A DNA stretch of 64,000 bases. Source: Hordeum vulgare subsp. vulgare (taxonomy: Eukaryota; Streptophyta; Magnoliopsida; Poales; Poaceae). The stretch spans positions 350,298,138 through 350,362,137 of the forward strand of contig NC_058521.1 of assembly GCF_904849725.1 (NCBI RefSeq). Reading direction: 5' to 3'. The position numbers and the translations under genes are program-made. Shown in pieces: positions 35,136 through 47,508 of the stretch; position 1 is the stretch's first letter, and each line of letters begins with the position of its first letter. The notes under the pieces were generated by a model, which saw only the letters and a list, made by a program, of their open reading frames with translations, searched no databases and was not told where the DNA came from.

Positions 35136-35559
35136 AGATGTGAGAGGTGGGCCCTGCAACAACCATTGCTCATTGAGAAGGTTCAAATAAGCGTCTACCG
35201 CCTCATAGACGTTGCCATCACCAAAACCCTGTCCTTTAGCGTTGCTAGCCATGTTTCCTACGATTAAATCTAGTCAATTAATTCTAGACCTAATAAAATG
35301 AATAATGACATAAAAAAGGCCTATGTTTTGCAGGATCGTTGATTCATTCACGGTGCGCCAAATCCCAGCACTCGATATGTCCTAGTTTGTAGCACAATTC
35401 ATGCCAATATTCACGGTAAATTTCGGCATGACCTTTGCTACAAAGTGGACAGATCGAGCACCTGAAATTTGCTTGAACAGAAATGAATCAACATTTCGGC
35501 AAAACATAGGCCACTCGTCTTCATTTACCCTCCACGAAACCATCATTTTCGAGATATCA

Positions 35560-35652
35560 CATGTCCAAAATATGACATGTCCAAATATGACATATCCCAA
35601 TTCCAAATATCACATGTCCAAATCACATGTCCACATATCACATGTCCACTTC
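35560..35652. repeat. ATATCACATGTCCAA tandem repeat in the CACTA element
   Basis: Six or more degenerate copies of a unit containing CACATGTCC. No coding meaning. Confidence 0.7.
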
Positions 35653-35779
35653 AAATTTTCATATAAGAGGAAGAAAATATAGAACTTGAAGAAAAATGCA
35701 AGAAGTCTTTTATCTTCGCAATATTTGGTAGTGTGTTAATCAACTCTATTTTTTCTTTAAATAGACTATATGTAACTTG

Positions 35780-36380
35780 AAGAAAAATTTGCAACCTAAG
35801 AAGCTAATAAAAATTAACCTAAGTAACTTAACCTAAGCACCTAATAAAAATTAACCTAAGTAAATTAGCCTAAGTAACTTAACCTAAGTAAGTTAAACTA
35901 AGAACCTAATAGCAACAATTCTGTTTTTTCTTTAAATAGAAATATAAATTAACCTAAGAACCTAATAGAAACAATAACCTAAATAAATTAACCTAAGAAC
36001 CTAATAACTTAAGCTAAGAACCTAATAAAAAATAACCTAAGTAACTTAACCTAAGAACCTAATAGCAAGAATGCGGTTTTTTCTTGAAATAGCAATACAA
36101 ATTAACCTAAGTAAATTAACCTAAGAACCTAATAGCAACAATAACCTAAGTAAATTAACCTAAGAACCTAATAACTTAACCTAAGAACCTAATAAAAATG
36201 AACCTAAGTAACTTAAACTAAGAACCTAATAAAAAAGAACCTAGGTAACTTAACTAAATTAACCTAAGCAACTTAACGTAAGAACCTAATAGCAACAAGA
36301 ACCTAATAACAATAATCTAACTAAATTAACCTAAGTAACTTAACCTAACTAAATTAACCTAAGTAGATTAACCTTAGCAA
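35780..36380. repeat. AT-rich AACCTAAG/CCTAATAA tandem array in the CACTA element
   Basis: About 600 bp built from AACCTAAGTAACTTAACC and AACCTAATAAAAATT blocks in higher-order units. It ends in a (GA)n tract at about 36383-36402. Confidence 0.85.
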
Positions 36381-37127
36381 AGAGATAGAGAGAGAGAGAG
36401 GAGGGCCGGAGGACTTACAAGGGGTTAGGGGAGACGTCAGCGGCGAGGTGGAGCTCGGGGGAGATGCCAGCAGCGAGGTGGAGCTCGGGGGAGATGGGTG
36501 CCGATGGAGACGGAAGGAGGGTGACGGGCGGCGACGACCGGTACGCGGGCGTCGACGGAGGGTGCGCGAGAGGTGACGGAGGGCGCACGACGGCGACAGA
36601 GGGCGACGGAGAGGGCAACAACGGCATCGGGGGAGGAGGAATGATTGGGGAATGGGGTAGAGGAAAGAAGCAGATGCAGTGGGGGATGTGTCAAGGTATC
36701 AGTAGCGCAGTTATGCCACACACGCTATAGCTATCTTAGAAGTAGCGCATTTTCGAAAATCACGCTATAGCTAATGTAGGAGTAACGCTTTCTAGGAAAA
36801 AACGCTACTGCTAACACCAGTAGCTATAGCGCTTTTTTGAAACAGGCCAGGTTCAAAATTAGTAGTAGCGCCCTGCACAAAAAGTGCGCTACTACTATTA
36901 CAATAGCGGTAGAGCGGTTAGTGTGGGAGCGCTACTGCCAAACGTCGCTTGGAGGGAATGGTCAGGAAATTTTACTAGTAGCGTTGTTCTAGCAAGCAGC
37001 GCTACTGCTAATATTGTGGCAGTAGTGCCTCTTTGTGACGCTCGCTGCTGCTAATTAGCAGTAGCGCCCCTTCTTGTCTAGTGCTACTACTAAGATTCTA
37101 TGTATAAGGTTTTCCCTAGTAGTGCTA

Positions 37128-38074
37128 GGGCAGATATAGGTGGTTGTACTAGCCCTTCTAGGTGGTAGTATCGCTCTTGGAAGCGGTAATACCGGCCCTG
37201 TAGTACTACCTCCCCCTGCCACCCTCTTGATCTGCTACTTCACAGCCACATCGGTAGTACCGTACTACCTCTAATGTGCGGTAGTACCGCTCCCTAGAGC
37301 GGTAGTACCTCTCATGTGCGGCATGTATCAGTGTGTAGCAGTTGGAATTGTCCCTCCACTATATAAAGGAGGTCTTCATAGCCAACAATCTCACCTCTAC
37401 CAACCCTAAGCTCCATTGTTGCTCCAAGCTCCATTTTTTCCCCATCACCCTCATGAGCCAACAGAACTTGTTGATACTCTAAGTTTTGCTTGAGAAGGCC
37501 TTGATGTACACTTCCACCAAGAGAAATTTGACTCCCCACTAACCCTTGCGGATCTTGTTACTCATGAGTATTTGAGCACCCTAGATGCTTGAGTTAACCT
37601 CAATGCCAAATTCCATTATGGTGAAGCTTCATGGCCGTGTTGGGAGCCTCCAATTAAATTGTGGAGATTATCCCAACCTTGTTTGTAAAGGTTCGTTCGC
37701 CGCCTTCAAGGGCACTACTACTGGAATCACGACATCTCGCACTGTGTGAGGGCGTGAGGAGAATACAGTGGAGTTAGTGGCATCTTGGGGAGCATTGTGC
37801 CTTCACGGCACTCCAACAAAGATGTACTTCCCCTCAAAGGAAAGGAACTTTGGTAACACATCCTCGTCTTCATCTATTCCACTTGTGGATACTTCTTACC
37901 TTTACTTTGTATTCATTACTTGCTACTTGCTTTTATTTTTAGCATCATATAGGTTGCTCACCTAATTGCATATCTAGACAACCTATTTGTTGCTAAACTT
38001 AATTTGTTGAAGGAAAGCTAAAAATTGGTAGTTGCCTATTCACCCCCTTTTAGTCAACCATATCGGTCCTTTCA
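37128..38074 (+). repeat. element E 5' LTR, right segment
   Basis: It resumes after the CACTA element and ends CCTTTCA at 38074. It contains GGTAGTACCGCTCC repeats (37146-37320) and a TATA box at 37359-37369. Confidence 0.82.
37359..37369 (+). promoter_or_regulatory. TATA box of element E LTR
   Basis: CTATATAAAGG preceded by a C-rich stretch, about 0.7 kb from the LTR end. The CACTA insertion lies about 240 bp upstream and would have disturbed U3. Confidence 0.6.
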
Positions 38075-38076
38075 AT

Positions 38077-38091
38077 CGGTATTAGAGCTAC
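38077..38091 (+). promoter_or_regulatory. primer-binding site of element E (tRNA-Met type, degenerate)
   Basis: CGGTATTAGAGCTAC lies two bases after the LTR end. It resembles the tRNA-Met complement TGGTATCAGAGC with two changes. Confidence 0.7.
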
Positions 38092-38399
38092 GTACCTTTG
38101 TTAAGGGTTTCACCACCCAAAGAGTATGGTTCATGACAGGGATCAGGTTGTGGTTTTACCCGAGGCCCTAGGTGTGAGCGCAGTCTCCCGAGAGGATTTA
38201 AATCAACCAATTTCTCACTTAAATCATCTATGGCAATCGAGGTCAAATCGTTGTTTAAAGATTACCTTGAGGGGCTAATACTCTCTACCGATCCGTTGTT
38301 AGTGGTTAACCCGAGTACTTTGGACTCAGATGCCAACTCCAATAAGTAGAGGGCTAGCCGTGATAAGAATAAGTTGGCTCAAGGAACGAGTGGGACGGA

Positions 38400-39278
38400 T
38401 ACATATGCCTCGTTCCTCCTCCCATGGTCTATGGAGGACCGGTTCACCCACCGCATATTTTTAACCTTGCTCCTCATACTAAACTTGCTAATAAAGATTT
38501 TCCTAATTGGGTTTTTCATATCAAGTCTCATTTGAATCACAACCCAACACAACTTTGGAGAATCATTGTTCAAGGGTATATCCTCATGATCCAAGCAACC
38601 TCACTCCAAGAGACGAGGCTGAAAGTCAACTCAATCACTATGCCGTGTTCGTTTATCAAGGGAAGCCCACTTGCCTCCTTTCACTCATGCTAAGTATTGA
38701 TGGGAACACATTGTTTGCATGTACAAGGGAAGCTTGAGTATTCAACGATCCAACTTTGAGTTGGTTCTTGATGAGGCTGATGAATTTGTGATGCTTCATG
38801 ATGAGGACCCTCGTGAGCTCTACTGGAGAGTGAAAAATCTTGTCGTTGCTCTTCAAGATCATGGAAGCAACAATATGGATCACAATTGGATCAAGAAGAA
38901 GTTTCTAAAGGCCATCATTCCATTAAACAAGGCCATGTCCTCCATCGTCCGACAAAGACCGGACTTTCATTCTTTGACCTCAAGCGATGTGTTGGATGAA
39001 TTCATTGCCATGAACATATTGAACAAGACCACCAACAATGCTCTATCTCGTGTCCAACTATCAAGAAAAGGCTCTACCAACCTACCTTTGAAGGCCAAGG
39101 CTGTTTTGGAGGAAGAAGAAGAAGAAGAGGAAAGTTGTCCCAAAGAAATTAAATATGCTTACCACACGCACATGGCTCTTCCGTCAAGGCAATTTTGGGG
39201 CAACAAGAGAAACTCAAGGCCCAACTTCTCCATGAACAACTCGAGTGGTTCCAACGGCAAGCAATGTGTGAACACTTG
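38400..39278 (+). pseudogene. copia gag of element E, N-terminal part
   Basis: Frames at 38424-38693, 38507-38737 and 38719-39303 together give a UBN2-type copia gag (FPNWVFHIKSHLNHN, SIQRSNFELVLDEADEF, DPRELYWRVKNL, VRQRPDFHSLTSSDVLDEF). An acidic run (EEEEEEEE) precedes the Lys/Asn-rich region before the zinc knuckle. There are two frame changes before 38720. Element G cuts the gene at 39278 inside the knuckle; the remainder starts at 46253. The last codons of the 39303 frame belong to G, not to gag. Confidence 0.85.
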
Positions 39279-40941
39279 TGATACGTCTCAAACGTATCTA
39301 TAATTTTTGATGGTTTCATGCTGTTATCTAGTCATCTTTGGATGTTTTATGTACCTTTTATATCTTTTTTGGGACTAACTTATTAATTCAGTGTGAAGTC
39401 CCAGTTCCTGTTTTTCTATGTTTTTGGCTCTTTTCAGATCTGATTTTGGAACGGAGTCCAAACGGAATAAAATCCCCTAAATGATTTTTTCCCGAACGGA
39501 AGAAGATCAGGGGGCCTGTGGGCCAAGCCAGGAGGGCTCTTGGGAGCCCACAAGCTCTCACTCCACCACCAGGTGGGAGACGGCGGTGGCAGGGCTTGTG
39601 GCATCCCTGGCCGCCCCCTGACCTAGATATTTGGCCTATATATTCCCTAAAATACAACAAAAAATCAGGAGAGCCTCGAAAATACTTTTCCGCCGCCGCA
39701 AGCTTCCGTTTGCGCGAGATCTCATCTAGAGACACTTCCCGGCGCCCTGCCAGAGGGGACTTTGGAGTTGGAGGGCTTCTTCATCATCATCATCGCCCCT
39801 CCAATGACTCGTGAGTAGTTCACTTCAGACCTACAGGTCCGTAGTTAGTAGCTAGATGGCTTCTTCTCTCTCTTGGATCTTCAATACAAAGTTCTCCATG
39901 ATCTTCATGGAGATCTATCCAATGTAATCTTCTTTGGCGGTGTGTTTGTCGAGATCCGATGAATTGTGGATTTGTGATCAGATTATCTATGATATATATT
40001 TGAGTCTTTGCTGATTTCTTATATGCATGATTCGATATCCTTGTAAGTCTCTCCGAGTCTTGGGTTTTGCTTGGCCAACTAGATCTATGATTCTTGCAAT
40101 GGGAGAAGTGCTTGGTTTTGGGTTCTACCATGTGGTGACCTTTCCCAGTGACATTAGGGGCAACAAGGCACACATTAAGTAGTTGCCATCAAGGATAACA
40201 AGATGGGCTGTGTCGTTGATATGAGATTGTCCATCTACATCATGTCATCTTGCTTAAGGCGTTACTCTGTTCTTTTGGACCTAGTACACTAGATGCATGC
40301 TGGATAGCGGTCGACGTGTGGAGTAATAGTAGTAGATGCAGACAACATCGGTCTACTTGTTTTGAACGTGATGCCTATAGATATAATCATTGCCATAGAT
40401 GACTTCACGACTTTGTGCGGTTCTATCAATTGCTTGACAGTAATTTGTTCACCCACCGTCTACTTGCTTTCATGAGAGAAGCCACTAGTAAACACTACGA
40501 CCCCCGGGTCTATTCACATCCGTCGTTTACACCTCCGCTTTTACTTTGCTTTGTTACTTTGTTGCTTTCAGTTCTCACTTGGCGAAGAATCTATAAGGGA
40601 TTGACAACCCCTTCATAGCGTTGGGAGCAAGCTTTTTGTGTTTGTGCAGGACCTTGTGATACTCCTCCACTGGATTGATACCTTGGTTCTCAAACTGAGG
40701 GAAATACTTACCACCGCTGTGCTACATCACCCTTTCCGCTTCGAGGGAACACCAACGCAAGGCTCCAAGGCCATGGGGGAAATCCTTTGCTTATTTGCCT
40801 AGGAAGTCCCTTAGGGCGTAGCTGCAGCAGAAGGATTCCCGGTGCCGTCGTCACGACTATTCCTGGCGCCGTTGCTAGGGAAGCACAGCTGACATCAGAA
40901 GTATTTCTGGTGCCGTTGTCGGGGAAGCACAGCTGACATCA
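39279..40941 (+). repeat. element G 5' LTR
   Basis: Its last 120 bp contain two PBS-like units (starting about 40862 and 40907) ahead of the real PBS at 40952, in a 44-bp tandem repeat that crosses the LTR edge. It has about 30 bp (near 40345) missing from the right LTR. Confidence 0.9.
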
Positions 40942-40951
40942 GAAGTATTTC

Positions 40952-40969
40952 TGGCACCATTGCCGGGGA
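40952..40969 (+). promoter_or_regulatory. primer-binding site of element G (tRNA-Asp type)
   Basis: TGGCACCATTGCCGGGGA matches the complement of the tRNA-Asp 3' end with two changes, 10 bp from the LTR edge. Confidence 0.8.
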
Positions 40970-41189
40970 GGAGAGATCAAGATCTATCCAAGTAGGTCTC
41001 ACAAACTCATCTCTTGCATTTACTTTTTTGCCAGTTGCCTCTCGTTTTCCTCTCCCCCACTTCACATTTTCCGTTTTCATTTGCCTTTTCCTTTGCCTTT
41101 TTCGTTCGCTCTTTTCTCTCGCTTGCTTTCTGTTCGCCTGTGTGCCATGTGCCCTCAATATGCTTGCATCTTCGCTTGCTGAAAATCAA

Positions 41190-41904
41190 ATGATATGGAT
41201 CCTCACCCACTTGCTAATCTCTTTAAGAGACCCACTTATGTGGAATGAATTACTAGTGAGTTGAGTGCACTTGACTATCTTTATGGAGTTTTGCTTGAGA
41301 TGCGTGAATCTGAAAATCGTGATGAAGAAATTCATGAAGTGATTCACGAGGGCTCCTTGGATGAAAAGCATGATTGCAATGGTTTCACTACAAATTCTAT
41401 TAGTGACAATCATACTAAAGTTATGCAAAACCCTAAGTTGGGGATGGTAGTTTTGCTTTGTCCACTTCTTGTTGCAATAATCATGATTGGGGTGATGATC
41501 TTTCTTATGATCATGAAAATTTGTTCAAACCTCATGATGAATATGATACTTGCAACAATATTGAAAGTGGGTTTGGAGATGTCATGACTTTAGTTGATGA
41601 TAATCCCACTATTGTTGAAGAGCATCATCTTTGCATGCATGTGGATCATGAAAATAATATGCTTTGTGATAGTTACATTGTTGAATTCGAATATGATCCC
41701 ACATGTAATTGCTATGAGAGAGGAAAATATTTTGGTAGAAACTTTCATGTTACCAAATTACCTCTCGTTATGTGGAGATTGCTATTGTCTCTTTCTTCTT
41801 CCTTGCATATGGTAATTATTGGTTGTCTTGACAATCTGTTTTCCTATAAAATGCCTATGCATAGGAAGTATGTTAGACTTAGATGTGGTTTTCCCATGCT
41901 TTAG
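41190..41904 (+). pseudogene. unknown ORF of element G
   Basis: A frame starting MDPHPLANLFKRPTYVE has an early stop, then runs on through RESENRDEEIHEVIHEGSL, shifts frame near 41450, and continues through ESGFGDVMTLVDDNPTIVEE and ENNMLCDSYIVEFEYDP to a stop at 41904. It is acidic with an excess of Asp, Glu, His and Asn in the first half. It has no gag, protease or integrase motif. Position after the leader and codon-like composition suggest a real former protein of about 240 aa, possibly a packaging or helper factor. I cannot assign it. Confidence 0.5.
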
Positions 41905-44616
41905 GATGCTCTCGTTGCGCTTCAATTCTTGTCTTTTGTGAGAGCATCATTGAATGCCAAGCTAAGGGCGTTTAACAAAAGCGCTTCTTGGGAGGCAACC
42001 CAATGAATCTATCCTTTTCTTTTTGTTTTGTGTTTTCCACACTTTCATAATTCTGTTATGATTGTGTCTTTTGTGTTTCTTTTTTGCGTTTGTGCCAAGC
42101 AAAACCGTTATGATTAGTCTTGGGGATGATCGTTTGGTCATGCTGGAAAAGACAGAAACTATCTGCTCACGAAAAGAATTTTCATTTTGTTTCTGTAAGA
42201 GATTTTGAATTGATTCTTTTTGATGCTGATTTCTACGCAAATTCTTCAGACTTTAGTAATTTTTCAGAATTGTTGAAGTACCAGAGGTATAAGAAATATA
42301 CAGATTGCTACAGACTGGTCTGCTGTTAACAGATTCTGTTTTTGTTGTGTTGGTTGCTTACTTTGATGAAACTATGGATAGTATCGGGGGGGGGGGGTAT
42401 TAGCCATGGAAGATTGAAAATACAGTAACCCAACATCAGCATAAGTAGAATTTAAGTTTGCCACAGTACCTAAGTAAGTGGTGGTTTGCTTTCTCATACT
42501 AATGTTATCATGAGTTTCTGTTTAAGTTTCGTGTTGTGAAGTTTTCAAGTTTTGGGTGAAGTTCTTATGGACAAAAAGATAAAGAGTGGAAAGAGCTCAA
42601 GCTTGGGGATGCCCAAGGCACCCCAAGAGATTCAAGGATGCTGTAAAAGCCTAAGCTTGGGGATGCCCCGGGAAGGCATCCCCTCTCTCGTCTTCAATCC
42701 ATAGGTAACGTTACTTGGGGCTATATTTTTATTCACCACATGTTATGTGTTTTTGCCTGGAGCGTCTTGTATCGTAGAAGTATTTTATTTTTTTTGTGTC
42801 ACAATCATCCTTTCTGCACACATAGAGAAAGATACATGCACTCACCGTGATTTTGTCGAGCTTCACTTATATCTTTTGGTAGACAATTCAGCTCACATGT
42901 GCTTCACTTGTATGTTTTGAGCTAGATACTTTTGCTCTATGTGCTTCACTTATATCTTTTAGAGCGCAGCGTGCGTGTCTTGGTAGTTGATCTATGCTTT
43001 GAAAGTAGTCTCAAAAGGGGTAGTTATCCAAAGGGATACGAAAACTTCCACCTTCATGTGCATTGAATAGTTAGAGAAGTTTGATTCATCTCAATTAGTT
43101 TCGAGTTGTGGTTTTGGTAATATTGAAGTCATGCTAGTAAGGTGTTGTGGATTTAGAAATACTTGTGTTGAAGTTAGTGATTCCCGTAGCATGCACGTAT
43201 GGTGAACAACTATGTGATGAAATCTGAGCATGATTAGTATATTGATTGTCATCCTTTGCGTGGCGGTCGGGATCGCGCGATGGTTTATACCTACCAACCC
43301 TTCCCCTAGGAGTATGCGTTGAATGCTTTGTTTCGATTACTAATAAAACTTTTGCAAACAAGTATATGAGTCCTTCATGACTAATGTTGAGTCCATTGTT
43401 TATATGCACTTTCACCTTCCACCATCACTATCTTCTTAGTGCCGTGCAACTTTCGCCGGTGCACAAAACCCACCATTAGCCTCCCTCAAAACAGCCACCA
43501 TACCTACCTACTATGGCTTTTTCAATGTCATTCCGAGATATATTGCCATGCAACTACCACCATGACATGTGCCACCACGTCTACATTGCCATTGCATGAT
43601 CTTAAGATAGCTAGCATGATGTTTCCATTAATGTCTATGCCATGCTAGATTATTGTAATGGTACACTACCGAAGGCATTCCATATAGAGTCATAGTTTCT
43701 CTAAGTTTTGAGTTGAAAGTGTGATGATCATCATTAATGGAGCATTGTCCCATGAGAGGAAATAAAAGAGGCCAAAGAAGCCCACCAAAAAAAGAGGCCA
43801 AACAGCCCACCAAAAAAATGAGAGAAAAAGAGAGAAGGGACAATGCTACCATTTTTTCCACACTTGTGCATATTAAGAACCATGATCTTCATGATTGAGA
43901 GTCTCTCGTTTTGTCACCATCATATAGCTAGTGGGAAATTTTAATTATATAAATTGGCTTGTATATTCCAATGACAGGCTTCCTCAAAATTGCCTTAGGT
44001 CTTCGTGAGCAAGCAAGTTGGATGCACACCCACTAGTTTTCTTTAAGAGCTTTCACATACTCTTAGCTCTAGTGCATCATTTGTATGGCAATCCCTACTC
44101 ATTCACATTGATATCTATTGATGAGCATCTCCACAGCTCATTGATATGCCTAGTTAATGTGACTATCTTCTCCTTTTTCGTCTTGCATCATCCACCACAC
44201 TCCACGCCATCTATAGTGCTATAACCATGGCTCACGCTCATGTATTGCGTGAGAGTTGAAAAGGTTTGAGAAAGTAAAGGTGTGAAACAATTACTTGGCC
44301 AATACTGGGGTTGTGCATGATTTAAATTCGTTGTGCAATGATGATAGAGCATAGCCATACTATATGATTTTGTAGGGATAACTTTCTTTTGGCCTTGTTA
44401 TTTTGAAAGTTCATGATTACCTTGCTAGTTTGCTTGAATTGTTATTGTTTCCACATCAATAGCAAACTATTGTCTTGAATCTAATGGATCTGAACATTCA
44501 CGTCACATAAGAGGAGTTACAAAGGACATCTATGCTAGGTAGCATGAAAGCATCAAAAATTTATTCTTTATCACTTACCTACTCGAGGACGAGCAGGAGT
44601 TAAGCTTGGGGATGCT
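41905..44616 (+). other. long non-coding 3' region of element G with three polypurine-like copies
   Basis: No ORF of note. It contains AAGCTTGGGGATGC three times (42599-42612, 42653-42666, 44602-44615); the last abuts the 3' LTR and is the functional polypurine tract. A 12-G run is at 42386-42397. Confidence 0.75.
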
Positions 44617-46252
44617 TGATACGTCTCAAACGTACCTATAATTTTTGATGGTTTGATGTTGTTATCTTGTCATCTTTGGACGTTTTATGTACCTTTTATA
44701 TCTTTTTTTGTGACTAACTTATTAATTTAGTGCCAAGTGCCAGTTCCTGTTTTTTCTGTGTTTTTGGCTCTTTTCAGATCTGATTTTGGAACGGAGTCCA
44801 AATGGAATAAATCCCCGAAATGATTTTTTTCTCGAATGGAAGAAGATCAGGGGGCCTATGGGCCAAGCCAGGAGGGCTCCTGGGAGCCTACAAGCCCCCA
44901 CTCCGCCACCAGGGGGGAGGCGACGGTGGCAGGGCTTGTGGGCTCCCTGGCCGCCCCCTGACCTAGATCTTTGGCCTATATATTCCCTAAAATACAGCAA
45001 AAAATCAGGAGAGCCTCAAAAATACTTTTCCGCCGCCGCAAGCTTCCGTTTCCGCGAGATCTCATCTAGAGACCCTTCCCGGCGCCCTGCTGGAGGGGAC
45101 TTTGGAGTTGGAGGGTTTCTTCATCATCATCATCGCCCCTCCAATGACTCGTGAGTAGTTCACTTCAGACCTATGGGTCCGTAGTTAGTAGCTAGATGGC
45201 TTCTTCTCTCTCTTGGAACTTCAATACAAAGTTCACCATGATCTTCATGGAGATCTATCCGATGTAATCTTCTTTGGCGGTTTGTTTGTCGAGATCCGAT
45301 GAATTGTGGATTTGTGATCAGATTATCTATGATATATATTTGAGTCTTTGCTGATTTCTTATATGCATGATTTGATATCCTTGTAAGTCTCTCCGAGTCT
45401 TGGGTTTTGTTTGGCCAACTAGATCTATGATTCTTGCAATGGGAGAAGTGCTTGGTTTTGGGTTCTACAATGTGGTGACCTTTCCCAGTGACAGTAGGGG
45501 CAGCAAGGCACACATTAAGTAGTTGCCATCAAGGGTAACAAGATGGGCTCTGTTGTTGATATGAGATTGTCCATCTACATCATGTCATCTTTCTTAAGGC
45601 GTTACTTTGTTCTTTTGGACTTAATACACTAGATGCATGCTGGATAGCGGTCGACGTGTGGAGTAATAGTAGTAGACGCAGATGCCTATAGATATAATCA
45701 TTGCCATAGATGACATCACGACTTTGCGCGGTTCTATCAATTGCTCGACAGTAATTTGTCCACCCACCGTCTACTTGCTTTCATGAGAGAAGCCACTAGT
45801 AAACACTACGGCCCCGGGGTCTATTCACATCCATCGTTTACACCTCCGCTTTTACTTTGCTTTGTTACTTTGTTGCTTTCAGTTCTCACTTGGCGAACAA
45901 TATATAAGGGATTGACAACCCCTTCATAGCGTTGGGAGCAAGCTTTTTGTGTTTGTGCAGGATCTTGTGATACTCCTCCACTGGATTGATACCTTGGTTC
46001 TCAAACTGAGGGGAATACTTACCACCGCTGTGCTACATTACCCTTTCCGCTTTGCGGGAACACCAACGCAAGGCTCCAAGGCCACGGGGGAAATCCTTTG
46101 CATATTTTCCTAGGATGTCCCTTAAGGCTTAGCCGCAGCAGAAGGATTCCCGGTGCCGTCGTCACGACTATTCCTGGCGCTGTTGCTAGGGAAGCACAAC
46201 TGACATCAGATGTATTTCTGGCGCCGTTGCCGGGGAAGCACAACTGACATCA
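44617..46252 (+). repeat. element G 3' LTR
   Basis: Right LTR copy, 1636 bp. Its end keeps the PBS-like units CTGGCGCTGTTGCTAGGG and CTGGCGCCGTTGCCGGGG before the final GACATCA. Confidence 0.9.
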
Positions 46253-47508
46253 ACTTGCTACAATTGTGGCAATGTGAGTCACTTTGTGGCAGATTACCCG
46301 TATGAGAAGAGGGAAGTCTGTGGTGGCAAGCTCATTCACAAAGACAAGGACAAGTCCTTCCCCAACAAGAACAACTTCTCCAATAAAATGCTCCAAAAGG
46401 TGTTGCTGGATCAAGAAGAGTACCTCTCTGATGAGGATGAGGATGATGATGACGCAAGTGGTGAAGTAATGACAATAGCCACGGTTTCCATTACATCCTC
46501 CTCTCCAAGCATGGTGTCCATCTTCGACTCGCCCAACGAGAACCGCATTGCCAAGTGCCTTATGGCCAATGCATCCAACAAGGTAACTTCCAACATAAAA
46601 AATACCACTTCCACTACCCCTTCTTATATGGACAACAAAGATGAAAAAGAGGAGGTAAAAGTTGAGGAAAATTGCTTTGATAAATTCATGAGAACAATCA
46701 AGGGTGAGACCAAGAAGCATTTTGTTGCTCTCTTGGAACAACTAGGTGAGGCTAGTGATCTCAATGAGACTCGTGAGGAAACCATCTCTCAATTAGAGGG
46801 ACATTGTCGTGAATATGCCGATGAGATAGGAGATCTTTCCATTGCTCTTAAGGAAGAGCGAGGTCTTCGTTTGACTCTTGAGGAACAACGATAACCTTGC
46901 TACATTACAAAAATATCATGATCATGCACTTGTTCTTATTCGTGTGCTCCAATCCGAAAAGGTTGAACTTGGGGTTTATCATGATAGACATAAGGAAGAG
47001 TTTGTCACACTTTACAAGTCTCATAAGGCTTTGAAGAGTGCTCGTGCTTCTCTAAAAGAGTCTCATGTTCAACTCCAAGTAAAACTTACTAAGGAAATAG
47101 CCATGTGTCCTCATTTTGTATTAATTGATAATGCCCGTGCTACTAACCCTTGTTGTGAGCATGTGCATCTTGTGGAGGAGAATGCCAAGTTAAAAGAGAA
47201 ACTTGAGAACGGGCTTGTGACATGAATACAATGCGAGAAAAACCTTAATGACCTTTTGAGCAATCAGAAGGAAGTGGTTTCAAAGGAAGGAGTTGGGCTT
47301 GCACCCAAGTCCAAAAAGAACAAGAAGGTCAAGACCAAGCAATCTCCCCCGCTCAAGGAAACCTTTGTCCAAGCCGGGAAGGTACTCATGAGAATAAGAA
47401 GGACAAAGTTGTGGGTGGAAAAGACAAAAAGGGAAAAACCCTGTCATCAAACAATGCCGGTGACTTTAACCCCTCTTATGTTTTATGACATGCTAGTGAT
47501 GGAAATGT
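46253..47508 (+). pseudogene. copia gag of element E, C-terminal part (zinc knuckle and coiled coil)
   Basis: It resumes after G with CYNCGNVSHFVADYP, a CCHC knuckle in which the last Cys is Tyr. A 206-aa frame (46274-46894) has an acidic patch (EYLSDEDEDDDDAS) and a long charged helical region, then a frame change at about 46894 into 46878-47225 and 47256-47508. The heptad-like stretch LEEQ.. to LKEKLENGL suggests a coiled coil. It is interrupted at 47508 by the solo LTR and ends around 48484 (EWYIWVPKTLAVNL). Confidence 0.85.

Larger units (their letters stand above)
33731..37124. mobile_element. CACTA DNA transposon, non-autonomous, 3.4 kb
   Basis: Both ends begin CACTACTAGGGAAAA as inverted repeats (15 bp perfect), flanked by the 3-bp duplicate CTA, which is diagnostic of CACTA/En-Spm. 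Subterminal regions carry many copies of TAGCAGTAGCGC and its complement (33740-33960 and 36700-37080), typical transposase binding-site clusters. No transposase core is visible; only a decayed ORF (34548-34976) and satellite-like arrays remain. It was mobilised in trans. Confidence 0.93.
39279..46252 (+). mobile_element. gypsy element G, non-autonomous, inserted in copia gag
   Basis: LTRs at 39279-40941 (1663 bp) and 44617-46252 (1636 bp) both begin TGATACGTCTCAAACG and end GACATCA. The target duplicate ACTTG is at 39274-39278 and 46253-46257. A tRNA-Asp PBS lies at 40952-40969. The internal 3.7 kb has only a broken ORF of unknown function (41190-41904) and long non-coding text, with three copies of a polypurine-like 14-mer. 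It lacks gag, protease, RT and integrase. It is very like abundant Triticeae non-autonomous gypsy elements; family name left open. Confidence 0.92.

Noticed and set aside
35780..36380. AACCTAA repeats resembling telomeric DNA
   Set aside because: The plant telomere unit is CCCTAAA; here the unit is AACCTAAG plus other blocks, inside a CACTA element with clear ends.
36415..36730. Pro/Ala/Ser-rich and Gly-rich ORFs in GC-rich text
   Set aside because: Composition-driven frames on both strands within the CACTA element, without recognised domain.
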